Shown here: positions 8,140 through 17,787 of the stretch, in pieces | How the letters are laid out: each line of letters starts with the position of its first letter | Numbering within the stretch: position 1 is the stretch's first letter | DNA from: Heliophilum fasciatum | Lineage (GTDB): Bacteria; Bacillota; Desulfitobacteriia; Heliobacteriales; Heliobacteriaceae | Assembly: GCF_004341395.1 (NCBI RefSeq) | Contig: NZ_SLXT01000020.1 | Location: 1 to 58,277 of the forward strand | Length of the DNA stretch: 58,277 nt | Direction of reading: 5' to 3' | The notes under the pieces: model-generated | What the model saw: the letters and a program-made list of their open reading frames with translations, nothing else | What the model was told of the DNA's origin: nothing | Databases searched by the model: none | Program-made: the position numbers and the translations under genes

Positions 8140-10848
8140 TCAAGATGCGTTGAGGAATTGGTTGAGCTCATGCAGGGCAAGGTTAAATTCAAAGTCTTGG
8201 ATGGCTTGGGCGATAGGCTCGTAATGGTCTCCGAGCCAGAGCTTGAGGATTGCTTCATGTTCCGTAAGGAGATCGACGGCTTCGGAATCATCTTCAGCAA
8301 GGAGGGCAGTCAAGCGTTTACCGATTTCAACGGCTTTGGTTTGATCAATGGGCAAGGTTGAAGCAGGGTCAATAGTGGAAACCCGGGCAGATGGTAGGTC
8401 GGGGGCGGGAGCAGTATCAACAGGGGTTTGTGATGCCGCCGATTCGATTCCCAGTGCTTTTTCCAATTGGGTGATTAGCGATAACAGATCGAATGAAAAT
8501 GCATCCAATAAGCGCTCCACATCGCCAGGGCTTGTTTGGTTGCGAATTGCTGCTTCCAGCGTTGCCGCCTGCTCCATCAGTGCTGTAGCACCGAGATTAC
8601 CCAGCAATCCTTTTGTTGTATGGATCAGCCGTTCGGCACCAACTTGATCACCGGAAGACAAAGCGGCTTGAGTCTGTTCAGGAAGTGATTTTTGACTGGC
8701 CACAAACTTTCGTAACAACGAAATATAAAGCGCTTTTTTGCCGAGTACCCGCCTAAGGCCGACAGAGAGATCGATACCTTCTACCGGCGATAGAAAGCCC
8801 AATTCGAAGGCGGTATCGACTGCCGGGGAAGCGGTATCGGATTGTTGCGGCTCCCCTTGCCCCGTGCTTAACATGACCTGGGAGGGAGGATGGGCCGTCG
8901 GTTGGGCAGCGGGTATTGTTGATGAGGAAGTGGCAGCAAGGGCAGTTGGAGCGGTGCTGGGCGAAGAGGCTGGTTGCTTGATCCAGTGGTGCAAGGCGTT
9001 CCAGAGTTTCTCTGGATCAATCGGCTTACTTACATAATCGTTCATACCGGCCTGGAGACAACGCTCGCGATCACCTTGAATGGCATTGGCCGTCATCGCG
9101 ATAATCGGCAGATCTTTAAACCGTGCTTGCTTCCGGATCTCTTTGGTTGCGGTGATTCCATCCATCACCGGCATCTGCATGTCCATCAGGACAAGGTCGT
9201 AGCGTTTTTTATCCAACATGCGCAGTGCTTCTTGGCCATTAACGGCAACATCAACGTTGATCGCTGCTTCTTCAAGAATGCCCATCGCCACTTCTTGATT
9301 GATTTCGTTATCTTCGACCAGCAGGACATGGCTGTCGCAAAAAGCTTCCATGTTGGCGTCGTGTTGATTCTGAGGTTCCGCTTCGATACTGCGCAGCGTG
9401 TCTTCTTCGGTGGTGCAGAGAATCGAGGCCACTGTTTCAAAGAGTATGGACGGTTGAATCGGTTTAACGAGCACACTTTGGAAACCAACGGCTTGGGCCT
9501 GCGGAAAGAGTTCTTCCCGGCCATAGGCAGTGATCATGACAAGATGGGGCTGCGTCGGTATCGGTTTCTGGCGGATACGGCGTCCGGCTTCCAAGCCGTC
9601 CATGGCCGGCATTTGCCAGTCCATAAAAACGATCTCATAAGGTTTGTCTTTGGCTTTGGAGACCAACTGAATCGATTCTTCACCGGAACCGGCTTCGGTC
9701 ACGTTAAAGCCCAGGGACTCCAAGGTTTCGGCAATGATGTTGCGAGCCGTCACGTTATCGTCAACGACCAAGACTTTGCGGCCACGCAAGTTGGATTCAA
9801 TGAGACGAAGGGGTGTACGCGCTTTGCCTTTGCCAAGGCGACAACTAAACCAGAAGGTACTTCCTTGGCCCAAAGTGCTTTCTACGCCGACGGTGCCATT
9901 CATGAGTTCGGCCAACTTTTTGGAGAGGGCCAGACCTAAGCCGCTGCCGCCGTACTTGCGGGTCGTTGAGGAATCGGCTTGATGAAAACTCTGGAACAAG
10001 TTGCGTTGCTGTTCCTCCGTCAGACCGATGCCTGTATCGCGCACGGCAAAATAAAGCAATACGTCCGTTTCAGTTTCCTCTTCGACGCGGATACGGATGG
10101 TGATTTCGCCTTTTTCGGTAAATTTGACCGCGTTATTGGTGTAGTTAATCAGGATTTGGCCGAGCCGCAGGGGATCGCCGATGAGATTGTTGGGCACTTG
10201 TTGATCAATGTCAAAAATGATCTCGATGTTTTTGGCGGCCGCCCGATCAATGTTCTGCGATGCAACCGTATCGAGTACCGATTCCAATTGGAACGACGTA
10301 TGTTCGATGGTCATTTTTCCGGCTTCCACTTTGGAAAAGTCGAGAATATCGTTGATGATCCCCAGCAGGTGTTGACCGGAATGCTGGATTTTCTTGCCGT
10401 AATTGCGTTGCTGATCCGTAAGGGGGGTCTTGAGCAAGAGGTGAGTCATACCGATAATCGCATTCATCGGGGTGCGAATTTCATGGCTCATGTTGGCCAG
10501 AAAATCGCTTTTGGCTTTGTTGGCTTCTTCGAGAATGCGGTTTTCTTCCAGCAGCTTTTTTTCAGCGATAATGCGCCTGCCGACGAGGGCACCGATGGCG
10601 ATATTAAGCAAGATCGTTAAGGTCAGGAAGAGCATTTGACTTTTTCTTGCTTCATGATAACGCCGGATGTTTTCCTGATGGGCTTGTTCCGCACCGGCTG
10701 ACAGAAAATCAGCGATGGCATATAACTCATTCATGTTTTGCTTCATCATCCGTAACGATGAATCGCCGATTACCCAGTTACCAAAGATCAGGGCGACCGA
10801 TAAGAGGATCATTAAACAGAGGCTGGAAAGTGTTTTATTTTTGAACAT
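8140..10848 (-). CDS. Hybrid sensor histidine kinase (HisKA-HATPase-REC-REC-HPt)
   Basis: A 902-residue membrane kinase. Two transmembrane helices (about 8-28 and 72-90) enclose an extracytoplasmic loop of only about 43 residues, much shorter than the usual four-helix-bundle sensor. Then follow HisKA (SHEIRTP, phospho-His H122), HATPase (about 225-340), receiver 1 (D410), receiver 2 (D556), a Pro/Ala/Ser-rich linker (625-675) and an HPt domain ([13 protein letters not shown]743), then a second linker and a helical tail. This is a full BarA-like phosphorelay in one chain. AAGGAG lies upstream of the ATG. It precedes the HD-GYP regulator in an operon. The short sensor loop suggests sensing in or near the membrane or through a partner. 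Confidence 0.93.
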   Translation of the reverse strand: MFKNKTLSSLCLMILLSVALIFGNWVIGDSSLRMMKQNMNELYAIADFLSAGAEQAHQENIRRYHEARKSQMLFLTLTILLNIAIGALVGRRIIAEKKLLEENRILEEANKAKSDFLANMSHEIRTPMNAIIGMTHLLLKTPLTDQQRNYGKKIQHSGQHLLGIINDILDFSKVEAGKMTIEHTSFQLESVLDTVASQNIDRAAAKNIEIIFDIDQQVPNNLIGDPLRLGQILINYTNNAVKFTEKGEITIRIRVEEETETDVLLYFAVRDTGIGLTEEQQRNLFQSFHQADSSTTRKYGGSGLGLALSKKLAELMNGTVGVESTLGQGSTFWFSCRLGKGKARTPLRLIESNLRGRKVLVVDDNVTARNIIAETLESLGFNVTEAGSGEESIQLVSKAKDKPYEIVFMDWQMPAMDGLEAGRRIRQKPIPTQPHLVMITAYGREELFPQAQAVGFQSVLVKPIQPSILFETVASILCTTEEDTLRSIEAEPQNQHDANMEAFCDSHVLLVEDNEINQEVAMGILEEAAINVDVAVNGQEALRMLDKKRYDLVLMDMQMPVMDGITATKEIRKQARFKDLPIIAMTANAIQGDRERCLQAGMNDYVSKPIDPEKLWNALHHWIKQPASSPSTAPTALAATSSSTIPAAQPTAHPPSQVMLSTGQGEPQQSDTASPAVDTAFELGFLSPVEGIDLSVGLRRVLGKKALYISLLRKFVASQKSLPEQTQAALSSGDQVGAERLIHTTKGLLGNLGATALMEQAATLEAAIRNQTSPGDVERLLDAFSFDLLSLITQLEKALGIESAASQTPVDTAPAPDLPSARVSTIDPASTLPIDQTKAVEIGKRLTALLAEDDSEAVDLLTEHEAILKLWLGDHYEPIAQAIQDFEFNLALHELNQFLNAS

Positions 10849-10877
10849 GGCCGATTCTCCTTCAAAACGGTACCTAT

Positions 10878-10922
10878 AGAAAAGGCAAAGCCCCGGTAGA
10901 ATTAAAATGGTGGCTTTGCCCT
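10878..10922 (-). terminator. Rho-independent terminator (minus strand)
   Basis: On the minus strand GGGCAAAGCC pairs with GGCTTTGCC across a 19-base loop and is followed by TTTTCTAT. It separates the chemoreceptor gene from the kinase operon. Confidence 0.65.
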
Positions 10923-10948
10923 GTAACGGATGAGTATGGGGTTGTAGG

Positions 10949-12151
10949 TTAACCTTGGCTACCGAGTTTCGTAATGCCGAATTGGAAAGCTTGGATGATG
11001 TTTTCTAAGTTCTCTGCTGTTCGGGCGACTTGTTCCAAGGCCTGATGCTGCACATTACTGTTTTCAAAGGTGTTTTTGGACAGCCCAGCCGCTTCTTTAA
11101 GCGAGGTCACCACACCGGTTGTGGCTTCTGATGTTTTGCGGTTATAGCTGATCAATTGCTCGATGGCGCGATTGCCTTTTTCGAGGTCGCTTTGGGTTGC
11201 TTTGATCGCATCGATTGATTTTTTGACGAGGTCATTGATTTCTTCAAGGGTGACTTTAATTTCTTGGGCAGAACGGGCCGAGATCTCGGCAAGTTTGCGC
11301 ACTTCACCGGCCACCACAGCGAAGCCGCGGCCGTTTTCACCGGCGCGGGCCGCTTCAATGGCTGCATTTAAAGCCAGCAAGTTGGTCTGCGAAGCAATAT
11401 CTTCAATCAAGGTGGCGATCTGTTCGACTTCGGTGGAACGCTGCTCTAACTGTCCAATATTATCATTGGAAAAATTCATGGAAGCGATGACTTTTTCGGA
11501 ATTGCGTTTGACATCATCGGTGAATTGGAGCGATTGTGCCGTTTGCTGCTGTAACAACTGTGCATCCGCAAAGCCTTTCGAAGAAAGCTCCATCGTTTTG
11601 TGGGAGTATTGGTTCACTTCATGAGAAAGGCTGGTTACTTCTTGGGATTTGGCACTAATTTCTTGCGATAATTGTACTAATTGTTGAGCTGTCGTTTCAA
11701 AGGTTTGCAGCAGATCCTGCCGTGGGCGATTGTCTTTGAAAAATCCAACGGCGCCAATGAGTTTTTTCTGCTCATCGTAAATGCCGCCATTCGTCATCAA
11801 CATGTGCAGCGGTGTGCCGGCTTTATTATAAATGGTCACAGGGGCATCTTTGAAGAAGTTACCGGAATCGAGGCACTTTTGGGTAGGGCAGTTCTGACAA
11901 TGGTCACCTTTGAAAATATCATGGCATTTCATCCGCATGGCTTCGCCTTCACTGTACCCGGTTAGTTCAGCAATGCTTTTAGGCCAATAAAGAATGTTAT
12001 AATTCATGTCCCGTACATAGTAAGGATCAGGCACGGCAGCAGCGATGCTTTCCAAAATTTTCGACGCACTGTTTACCGGTGATATTTGCGTGATTTCCGG
12101 TGGTCGAATATTTTTATTGCGCTTTTGAGTCGGCGGGAACAAATTAAACAT
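10949..12151 (-). CDS. Soluble PAS-domain methyl-accepting chemotaxis protein
   Basis: About 400 residues without transmembrane helices. Residues about 30-145 form a PAS domain with a cysteine cluster (CHDIF...[10 protein letters not shown]). The C-terminal half is a methyl-accepting signalling domain whose hairpin tip ([30 protein letters not shown]) would bind CheA/CheW. It should sense an intracellular cue, perhaps redox or metal through the cysteines, or a small ligand. Two in-frame ATGs exist at 12157 and 12151. AAGGAG is two bases from the first but eight from the second, so 12151 is chosen. It is monocistronic, with its own terminator and a divergent upstream region. Confidence 0.9.
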   Translation of the reverse strand: MFNLFPPTQKRNKNIRPPEITQISPVNSASKILESIAAAVPDPYYVRDMNYNILYWPKSIAELTGYSEGEAMRMKCHDIFKGDHCQNCPTQKCLDSGNFFKDAPVTIYNKAGTPLHMLMTNGGIYDEQKKLIGAVGFFKDNRPRQDLLQTFETTAQQLVQLSQEISAKSQEVTSLSHEVNQYSHKTMELSSKGFADAQLLQQQTAQSLQFTDDVKRNSEKVIASMNFSNDNIGQLEQRSTEVEQIATLIEDIASQTNLLALNAAIEAARAGENGRGFAVVAGEVRKLAEISARSAQEIKVTLEEINDLVKKSIDAIKATQSDLEKGNRAIEQLISYNRKTSEATTGVVTSLKEAAGLSKNTFENSNVQHQALEQVARTAENLENIIQAFQFGITKLGSQG

Positions 12152-12400
12152 GAGCATCGCTCCTTCGCTGGTGAAAAATCGTCAAATCAAAACATACTCT
12201 TTCACTTATAACCATAATATATCATAATTTTTCAATGTGGTCTTATGCAGAACTGGTTAACGCAAAGATAATTCTATGATACGGTGCTTTCCTCGAAAAA
12301 ATCACGCAATTGCTTCGCTTAGCAGTGAACATGAAGGAAAATAGAAAAAAAACAACGAATATACCAGACCAAAGAAATACATAAAAAGGACACGAACAGG

Positions 12401-14503
12401 ATGCATCATAATCCAGTTGATCAATGGGTGAAAATTCTTTTGCCAGAAGCTCTGACGGGGTGCTTAACGGAAAAAGCGACACAAGCCTCGATTGATAAAT
12501 ACCTGGAAACGGGGCAGTTATTATCGCATCGATGGGATCCGGCAGCCATCGTTCCCGATGATGGGACCGACTGGAGTCATGTTGATGCGATCCAACGTAT
12601 TGAAAAGATCGAAGTGGCCGGGTTTCGGGAGAACTGTTTTCCCCAACCGTGGAGCATGCGGCCAGCAGGGATGAATGTGATCTATGGTCCTACCGGTTCG
12701 GGCAAAACGTCCTTGCTGGCCGCGATGGAATTGGCGATAACCGGTCAAATGGCGCATGTACCGGACGGTGACGCTGCTGAGCTCGCCCACGCCATCGGTT
12801 TGTTTTATCGCAACCAAAAGGGGCAGTCGAAGCAGATGGGGAAAGACCGTCCATGGCCCTTCGAAACGTTGGAAGCAGCTTGGTATGGCACTGTCTATGG
12901 ACGTAGCCAGCATTCATTGAACCGACAATTCGGACGCTTTAATCATTTGAACATGGCCAGTGCCGCTGCTTTTGCATTGGAAGCCGGTCAGCCTATGCCC
13001 GGCAGTGCTGAGGTTGAACTTTTTTCGCGGCTGCTTTTTGGTGATGAAGTCATCAAGATGGAGAAAACTTGGATACGCTTTCGCGGTGCTTTTGAAAAAC
13101 GCTGCAAGAAATTGCACAGTGAGTTGGAGCAACTGCATGAACTGATTATTGGGCAAGAACAAGCGATGGCCGTCGAAAGTTGTGCGGTGAGTGCTGATGC
13201 AAACATGTTGCCCGATGAACGGTTACAGTTGGAAAAGGAATATGCCATACGGGCAGAGGAGATCGCTCGTTTTCAACAGGAGCAGGGCGATTTTCAGACA
13301 TTGATGGCCCGGTACCAAGCGGTGCTTACGCAATATAGCGAGGCGAAGCGGTGGTTGCTCAATCCCTCCATTGGCGAAGAGTTTGAAAAAATTCAGCAGG
13401 AAATTGCCGACTTATTGGCGCAGGAAGCGCAGGAAGAAACGGAAAAGCGAAGCCAGGAAAGGACCATCGGGGACAAGGAGTCTGCGTTGCTGGAGGAAGC
13501 GAAGGAGCGCTTGCAGGCTTTTGGACGAGAATATTTGCGTTATGCTACGAATGAGAGTACTTGTCCCTTATGTTATGCTGCTTACGGTTCGCCGGAAGAA
13601 TTGCGCGATCATGTATTTGGGCAACCTCGGCAAACACAGGAACAAGCCAACCGCAAAGCGCGAATTGTGGAATTACAAAACAAAGTCGATCTTTTGAAAC
13701 GCATGGGCATTACGGCCGAAGCCATGACAAAGGCGCGTAATTTTACGAATGATGATCCGATCTATCGCGAATATTTGCAGGATTGTCCGGAAGTGACTTT
13801 TGAAATTTATGTACAGGGATGTATGGATGATCTTCATGTCAAAATCAAGTCCATCGAACAAAGTATCGGGCGGCTACGGCAGGTGCAAGCTGCGATCCAA
13901 CAAAACTTGGCCGGTGAGGAGGCTGTCCATGACTTGCCAACGACGGAGCAGCACCAGGAGGCCTTGCAGAACTATCAACAACTGCAGCGGGAACGATTGA
14001 AGCAATATGCCCGGGTGCAGCAGGCACTGGAAGTATTGCGTTCCTTACCGCCCCTGAAGCAGTTCACCACAGCGATCTTGACGCAACTGGGGGAAATGAT
14101 TCGTGATGGCTTTATGCGCATTCACGGTGCCGATGGATTTGCCGATTTGAAGAACGACCGGCGCGGTTTCTGTGCACTGCGTACCGATGACGGTGCCAAG
14201 TTGACGCTACGGCAGATGAATCCAGGACAGCGAACCACACTGGCGCTGTCGGTGTTATTGTCCCTGCACCGATTGCGGCCGCAGGTACCGCGGTTTTTGC
14301 TTTTGGATGAACCGGCGCAGCATTTAAATGAAGAACAGATGAAAAACTTTGTTGATATGCTCATGGACGTGATGAACGAAGGTATGCAATGTTTTATTGC
14401 TACCGCTGATCCTGTGTTTGCACGACATTGTTGGGATAAGATGCAACAGTTCCGTGGTCAAACCCGTTTTGTCCGGTTGCCGATTCATTTACAGGAAGCG
14501 TAA
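12401..14503 (+). CDS. Rad50/SMC-like AAA ATPase with zinc-hook CxxC
   Basis: A 700-residue ABC-type ATPase. After an extra N-terminal segment (1-65) comes the Rad50/RecF-like start (IEVAGFREN) and Walker A GPTGSGKT (96-103). Glu/Gln/Arg-rich coiled-coil regions (about 235-380 and 410-560) flank CPLC (about 387-390) with a downstream histidine, resembling a zinc hook. The C-terminal lobe has a degenerate signature (MNPGQRTTLALS) and Walker B FLLLDEP (about 632-638). It is shorter than Rad50 or SbcC (850-1050). It probably acts on DNA ends or structures together with a nuclease. The DHH phosphoesterase 87 bases downstream is a candidate partner. The RBS is weak (AGGA near the ATG). Confidence 0.8.
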   Translation: MHHNPVDQWVKILLPEALTGCLTEKATQASIDKYLETGQLLSHRWDPAAIVPDDGTDWSHVDAIQRIEKIEVAGFRENCFPQPWSMRPAGMNVIYGPTGSGKTSLLAAMELAITGQMAHVPDGDAAELAHAIGLFYRNQKGQSKQMGKDRPWPFETLEAAWYGTVYGRSQHSLNRQFGRFNHLNMASAAAFALEAGQPMPGSAEVELFSRLLFGDEVIKMEKTWIRFRGAFEKRCKKLHSELEQLHELIIGQEQAMAVESCAVSADANMLPDERLQLEKEYAIRAEEIARFQQEQGDFQTLMARYQAVLTQYSEAKRWLLNPSIGEEFEKIQQEIADLLAQEAQEETEKRSQERTIGDKESALLEEAKERLQAFGREYLRYATNESTCPLCYAAYGSPEELRDHVFGQPRQTQEQANRKARIVELQNKVDLLKRMGITAEAMTKARNFTNDDPIYREYLQDCPEVTFEIYVQGCMDDLHVKIKSIEQSIGRLRQVQAAIQQNLAGEEAVHDLPTTEQHQEALQNYQQLQRERLKQYARVQQALEVLRSLPPLKQFTTAILTQLGEMIRDGFMRIHGADGFADLKNDRRGFCALRTDDGAKLTLRQMNPGQRTTLALSVLLSLHRLRPQVPRFLLLDEPAQHLNEEQMKNFVDMLMDVMNEGMQCFIATADPVFARHCWDKMQQFRGQTRFVRLPIHLQEA

Positions 14504-14527
14504 CAGCCAATGAATCGAGCTGTGGTC

Positions 14528-14556
14528 TTGACGTTCAAGGCGAGGGATAGCAAAAT
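14528..14556 (+). promoter_or_regulatory. Possible sigma-A promoter for the DHH phosphoesterase gene
   Basis: TTGACG (14528-14533), 17-base spacer, CAAAAT (14551-14556), ahead of the gene at 14591. The -35 is good, the -10 poor. Confidence 0.33.
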
Positions 14557-14590
14557 AGATGATAGGCATGTTTAGAAAGGAAGATTTCCG

Positions 14591-15505
14591 ATGCGCTTGC
14601 TTACACGTTCTGATTTTGATGGCTTAGCTTGTGCTGTTCTTTTTGAAGAACTGGGTATGGTTCATGAGCGTAAATTTGTTCATCCTAAGGATCTGCAAGA
14701 TGGTGTAGTCGAAGTAACGGCTGATGATATTTTAGCCAATGTGCCCTATGTACCGGGATGCGGCTTATGGTTCGATCATCATGCCAGTGAAGAGGAACGG
14801 GGATCGCTGCAGAATCAATGTGCCGGTTGCAGTCGCCAAGCACCCAGTGCTGCCCGGGTGATCTACGACTACTATGGCGGTGCGGAGCGTTTTCCGCAGC
14901 ATCTGAACGACTTGATGGCCGCTGTCGACAAGTCCGATTCGGCCGCTTTTACCATCGATGAAGTGTTGCATCCGCAAGGGTGGCCCTTGCTGTCCTTTAT
15001 TATGGATCCGCGTACCGGATTGGGGCGTTTTCGGGATTATCGCATCTCCAATTATCAATTGATGGATGCGTTGATCGGCTATTGCCGGACGCTGACGATC
15101 GACGAGATCTTGGCGTTGCCCGATGTGCAAGAGCGGGTGAAACGGTATTATGAACAAGACCGGTTGTTCCGGGAAATGGTGGCCAAGCATACGCAACTCC
15201 ATGGTAATGTGATCGTCACCGATTTACGTAATGTCGATTTGATCTATAGCGGCAATCGCTTTATGATCTACGCCATGTATCCGGAACAAAATATATCGAT
15301 TTGGGTGGTCGATGGTCGTAACAAGCAAAATTGCGTTTTTGCTTGCGGTCATTCGGTATTTAACCGAACATCCACAACGAATGTCGGTTCGTTAATGCTC
15401 AAATACGGCGGCGGCGGTCATCCCAAAGTAGGGACATGCCAGGTTCCCTATGCCGAGGCTGATCAAGTGCTGCAAGTATTGATTGAGCAAATGAAGCAAG
15501 ACTAG
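14591..15505 (+). CDS. DHH-superfamily phosphoesterase
   Basis: A 304-residue protein with the motifs of the DHH superfamily: an N-terminal SDFDGLACA (metal-binding Asp residues), WFDHHASE (the DHH motif) and the C-terminal DHHA1 glycine-rich GGGGHPKVGTCQ. Relatives include exopolyphosphatases, nanoRNases and RecJ-type exonucleases; this version is often annotated as exopolyphosphatase-related. A hydrolase acting on phosphodiester or phosphoanhydride bonds is well supported, the substrate is not. AGAAAGGAAG precedes the ATG. It follows the Rad50-like ATPase in the same direction, and ilvB follows within 40 bases. Confidence 0.85.
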   Translation: MRLLTRSDFDGLACAVLFEELGMVHERKFVHPKDLQDGVVEVTADDILANVPYVPGCGLWFDHHASEEERGSLQNQCAGCSRQAPSAARVIYDYYGGAERFPQHLNDLMAAVDKSDSAAFTIDEVLHPQGWPLLSFIMDPRTGLGRFRDYRISNYQLMDALIGYCRTLTIDEILALPDVQERVKRYYEQDRLFREMVAKHTQLHGNVIVTDLRNVDLIYSGNRFMIYAMYPEQNISIWVVDGRNKQNCVFACGHSVFNRTSTTNVGSLMLKYGGGGHPKVGTCQVPYAEADQVLQVLIEQMKQD

Positions 15506-15543
15506 TTGATGATTCAGACAGCGTGACGAAAGGGTTTTTTGGA

Positions 15544-17238
15544 ATGAAGATGACAGGTGCACAAGCGGTTGTTGCTTGTTTAGAAAAAGAAGGCGTTGAA
15601 CTGATCTTTGGGTATCCCGGTGGGGTTGTACTGCCTCTCTATGATGCTCTCTATGACTCTTCCATTCGCCATGTGCTGACCCGCCATGAGCAGGGGGCAG
15701 CCCATGGGGCTGACGGTTATGCCCGGGCAACCGGCAAGGTCGGCGTTTGCTTTGCCACCAGCGGCCCCGGGGCGACGAACTTGATCACAGGGATTGCGAC
15801 GGCTAACATGGACTCCGTTCCCATGGTTTGTATTACCGGACAGGTGGTGATGCCGGTCATCGGTAAGGACTCTTTTCAGGAAGCGGACATTACGGGGATA
15901 ACCGCGCCGATTACCAAGCATAACTACCTGGTGAAAAACCCCGCCGATTTGCCGCGGATCTTAAAAGAAGCTTTCTACATTGCGCGCACCGGCCGCCCCG
16001 GTCCGGTCGTCGTCGATATTCCCAAGGATATCTTTACCGCCACCATTGACTTTGTCTATCCGGAGGAAGTGAAGCTGCGCGGTTATAAACCGCTGTTCGC
16101 CGGCCAGGCGGAACAAGTGGATGCATTGGCGGAAGCACTGAGTAAGGCAAGCAAACCGCTGTTGTTTATTGGTGGTGGTGTCATCTCTGCCGGGGCATCA
16201 GCGGATCTGGTGCGGTTGGCTGAAACCTATGAAATTCCGGTGATCAGTTCGTTGATGGCGCTTGGGGCCATGCCGACGGATCATCGCCTCCACCTCGGTA
16301 TGGTCGGCATGCACGGGACCGTAGCGGCGAACTTGGCCGTCATGAATTGTGATTTGCTTATCGGTGTGGGCGCACGCTTTGATGATCGTGTGACCGGCAA
16401 GATTACCCATTTTGCGCCTAATGCGCGAATTGCCCACCTGGATATCGATCCGGCCGAAATTGACAAAAACGTGCGGACCCATCTGCGCGTAATCGGTGAT
16501 CTGGCCTGGAGCCTGCCGACGTTGCAGCAGTCCCTGGCCCGTTATGATTTTGTGGTCGAGAAACATACAGCCTGGCTTAATCAAGTCGTTCAGTGGCAGA
16601 CCGATTCGCCGCTGACCTATCAAGCCAGTGAGACGGTGATTAAGCCGCAGTTGGTGATTCAAGAGTTGAATCGCCTGTCAGAAGGACGCGGTCTGGTCGT
16701 TACCGATGTGGGACAGCACCAGATGTGGACAGCCCAGTATCATCGTTTTTCACGGCCCCGGACCTTATTGACGTCGGGCGGGTTAGGTACGATGGGCTTT
16801 GGCTTGCCGGCGGCCATCGGCGCCCAACTGGCTTTTCCTGACGAACTGGTAACCTTAATTTCCGGTGACGGCTCGATCATGATGAACATTCAGGAACTGG
16901 CGACGATCGTCGAGCATCAATTGCCGATCAAAGTGGCCATTCTCAACAACAATGCCCTGGGTATGGTTCAACAGTGGCAACGCATGTTCTTTAACCAGCG
17001 CTACTCTCATTCGAGCTTTGGCGTAGGCGCTTCGGACTATGTGAAGATTGCCGAAGCTTTTGGGGCAACGGGCCTCCGGGCAACGACGCCGGGAGAACTG
17101 ACGGAAGTGATTACGCAGGCGCTGGCGATCAATGGACCGGTTGTGATGGATATTCATGTTTGTGCAGAAGAAAATGTGTTGCCCATGGTGCCTGCCGGAG
17201 CATCTTTGGATCAGATGATTGAAGGAGGCGTAGGCTGA
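15544..17238 (+). CDS. ilvB: Acetolactate synthase, large (catalytic) subunit
   Basis: A 564-residue thiamine-diphosphate enzyme that condenses two pyruvates (or pyruvate and 2-oxobutyrate) in the first shared step of valine, leucine and isoleucine synthesis. Visible are the N-terminal catalytic-Glu region (FGYPGGVVLPLYDAL, HEQGAAHGADGYARATG), the central FAD/nucleotide-fold domain (GVGARFDDRVTG) and the C-terminal ThDP motif GDGSIMMN...LNN (about 440-467). A GTG at 15523 is in frame, but AAAGGG nine bases before ATG 15544 fixes the start. The stop overlaps the ilvN start by one base, showing translational coupling. Confidence 0.96.
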   Translation: MKMTGAQAVVACLEKEGVELIFGYPGGVVLPLYDALYDSSIRHVLTRHEQGAAHGADGYARATGKVGVCFATSGPGATNLITGIATANMDSVPMVCITGQVVMPVIGKDSFQEADITGITAPITKHNYLVKNPADLPRILKEAFYIARTGRPGPVVVDIPKDIFTATIDFVYPEEVKLRGYKPLFAGQAEQVDALAEALSKASKPLLFIGGGVISAGASADLVRLAETYEIPVISSLMALGAMPTDHRLHLGMVGMHGTVAANLAVMNCDLLIGVGARFDDRVTGKITHFAPNARIAHLDIDPAEIDKNVRTHLRVIGDLAWSLPTLQQSLARYDFVVEKHTAWLNQVVQWQTDSPLTYQASETVIKPQLVIQELNRLSEGRGLVVTDVGQHQMWTAQYHRFSRPRTLLTSGGLGTMGFGLPAAIGAQLAFPDELVTLISGDGSIMMNIQELATIVEHQLPIKVAILNNNALGMVQQWQRMFFNQRYSHSSFGVGASDYVKIAEAFGATGLRATTPGELTEVITQALAINGPVVMDIHVCAEENVLPMVPAGASLDQMIEGGVG

Positions 17239-17735
17239 TGCGGCATACTCTGGCAGTGTTAGTAGAAAATCATCCTGGCGTATTGGTTCATGTAGCCGGT
17301 CTGATTGCCCGGCGCGCTTTTAATATTGAGAGTATCTCGGCCGGTCATACGGAAGAGCCTGACATGACACGGATCACCATCGTGGTGGAAGGTGACGATC
17401 GCGATTTGAATCAGGTGGTCAACCAGTTGTCGAAGCTGGTCGATGTCATTAAAATCATTGACTTGACCCAGGAACCATCGATTGAGCGGGATATGGCCTT
17501 GATCAAAGTCAAGGCGCGGGCCGAGACTCGCTCCCATATCGTCGATATTGTCGAGATTTTCCGGGCGAAGATCGTCGATGTGAACCGGGAGACGATGGTG
17601 ATTGAGTTGACCGGTGAAGAATCGAAGATTGACGCGCTCTGTGAAGTTCTTCAGGACTATGGCATCGTCGAGATGGTACGGACCGGTAAGATTGCCCTGG
17701 CTCGCCGTCCGGGAGCCGCCAAAGACGACGAGTAA
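17238..17735 (+). CDS. ilvN: Acetolactate synthase, small (regulatory) subunit
   Basis: A 165-residue regulatory subunit. An ACT domain occupies the first ~75 residues (HTLAVLVENHPGVLVHVAGL, then RRAFNIESISAGHTE), followed by the C-terminal ALS small-subunit domain. It binds branched-chain amino acids, giving feedback inhibition, and activates the IlvB catalytic subunit. The ATG overlaps the ilvB stop (TGATG). GGAGG lies about ten bases upstream inside ilvB. Confidence 0.96.
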   Translation: MRHTLAVLVENHPGVLVHVAGLIARRAFNIESISAGHTEEPDMTRITIVVEGDDRDLNQVVNQLSKLVDVIKIIDLTQEPSIERDMALIKVKARAETRSHIVDIVEIFRAKIVDVNRETMVIELTGEESKIDALCEVLQDYGIVEMVRTGKIALARRPGAAKDDE

Positions 17736-17787
17736 ATCATTGCTGTCGCGGCGTTGAAGCTGCGAATAAACACAAGGGGGACCCGGG

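Noticed and set aside
8974-9939. 321-codon plus-strand open frame inside the hybrid kinase gene
   Set aside because: It is antisense to conserved receiver and kinase motifs and His/Phe-rich in a way typical of shadow frames.
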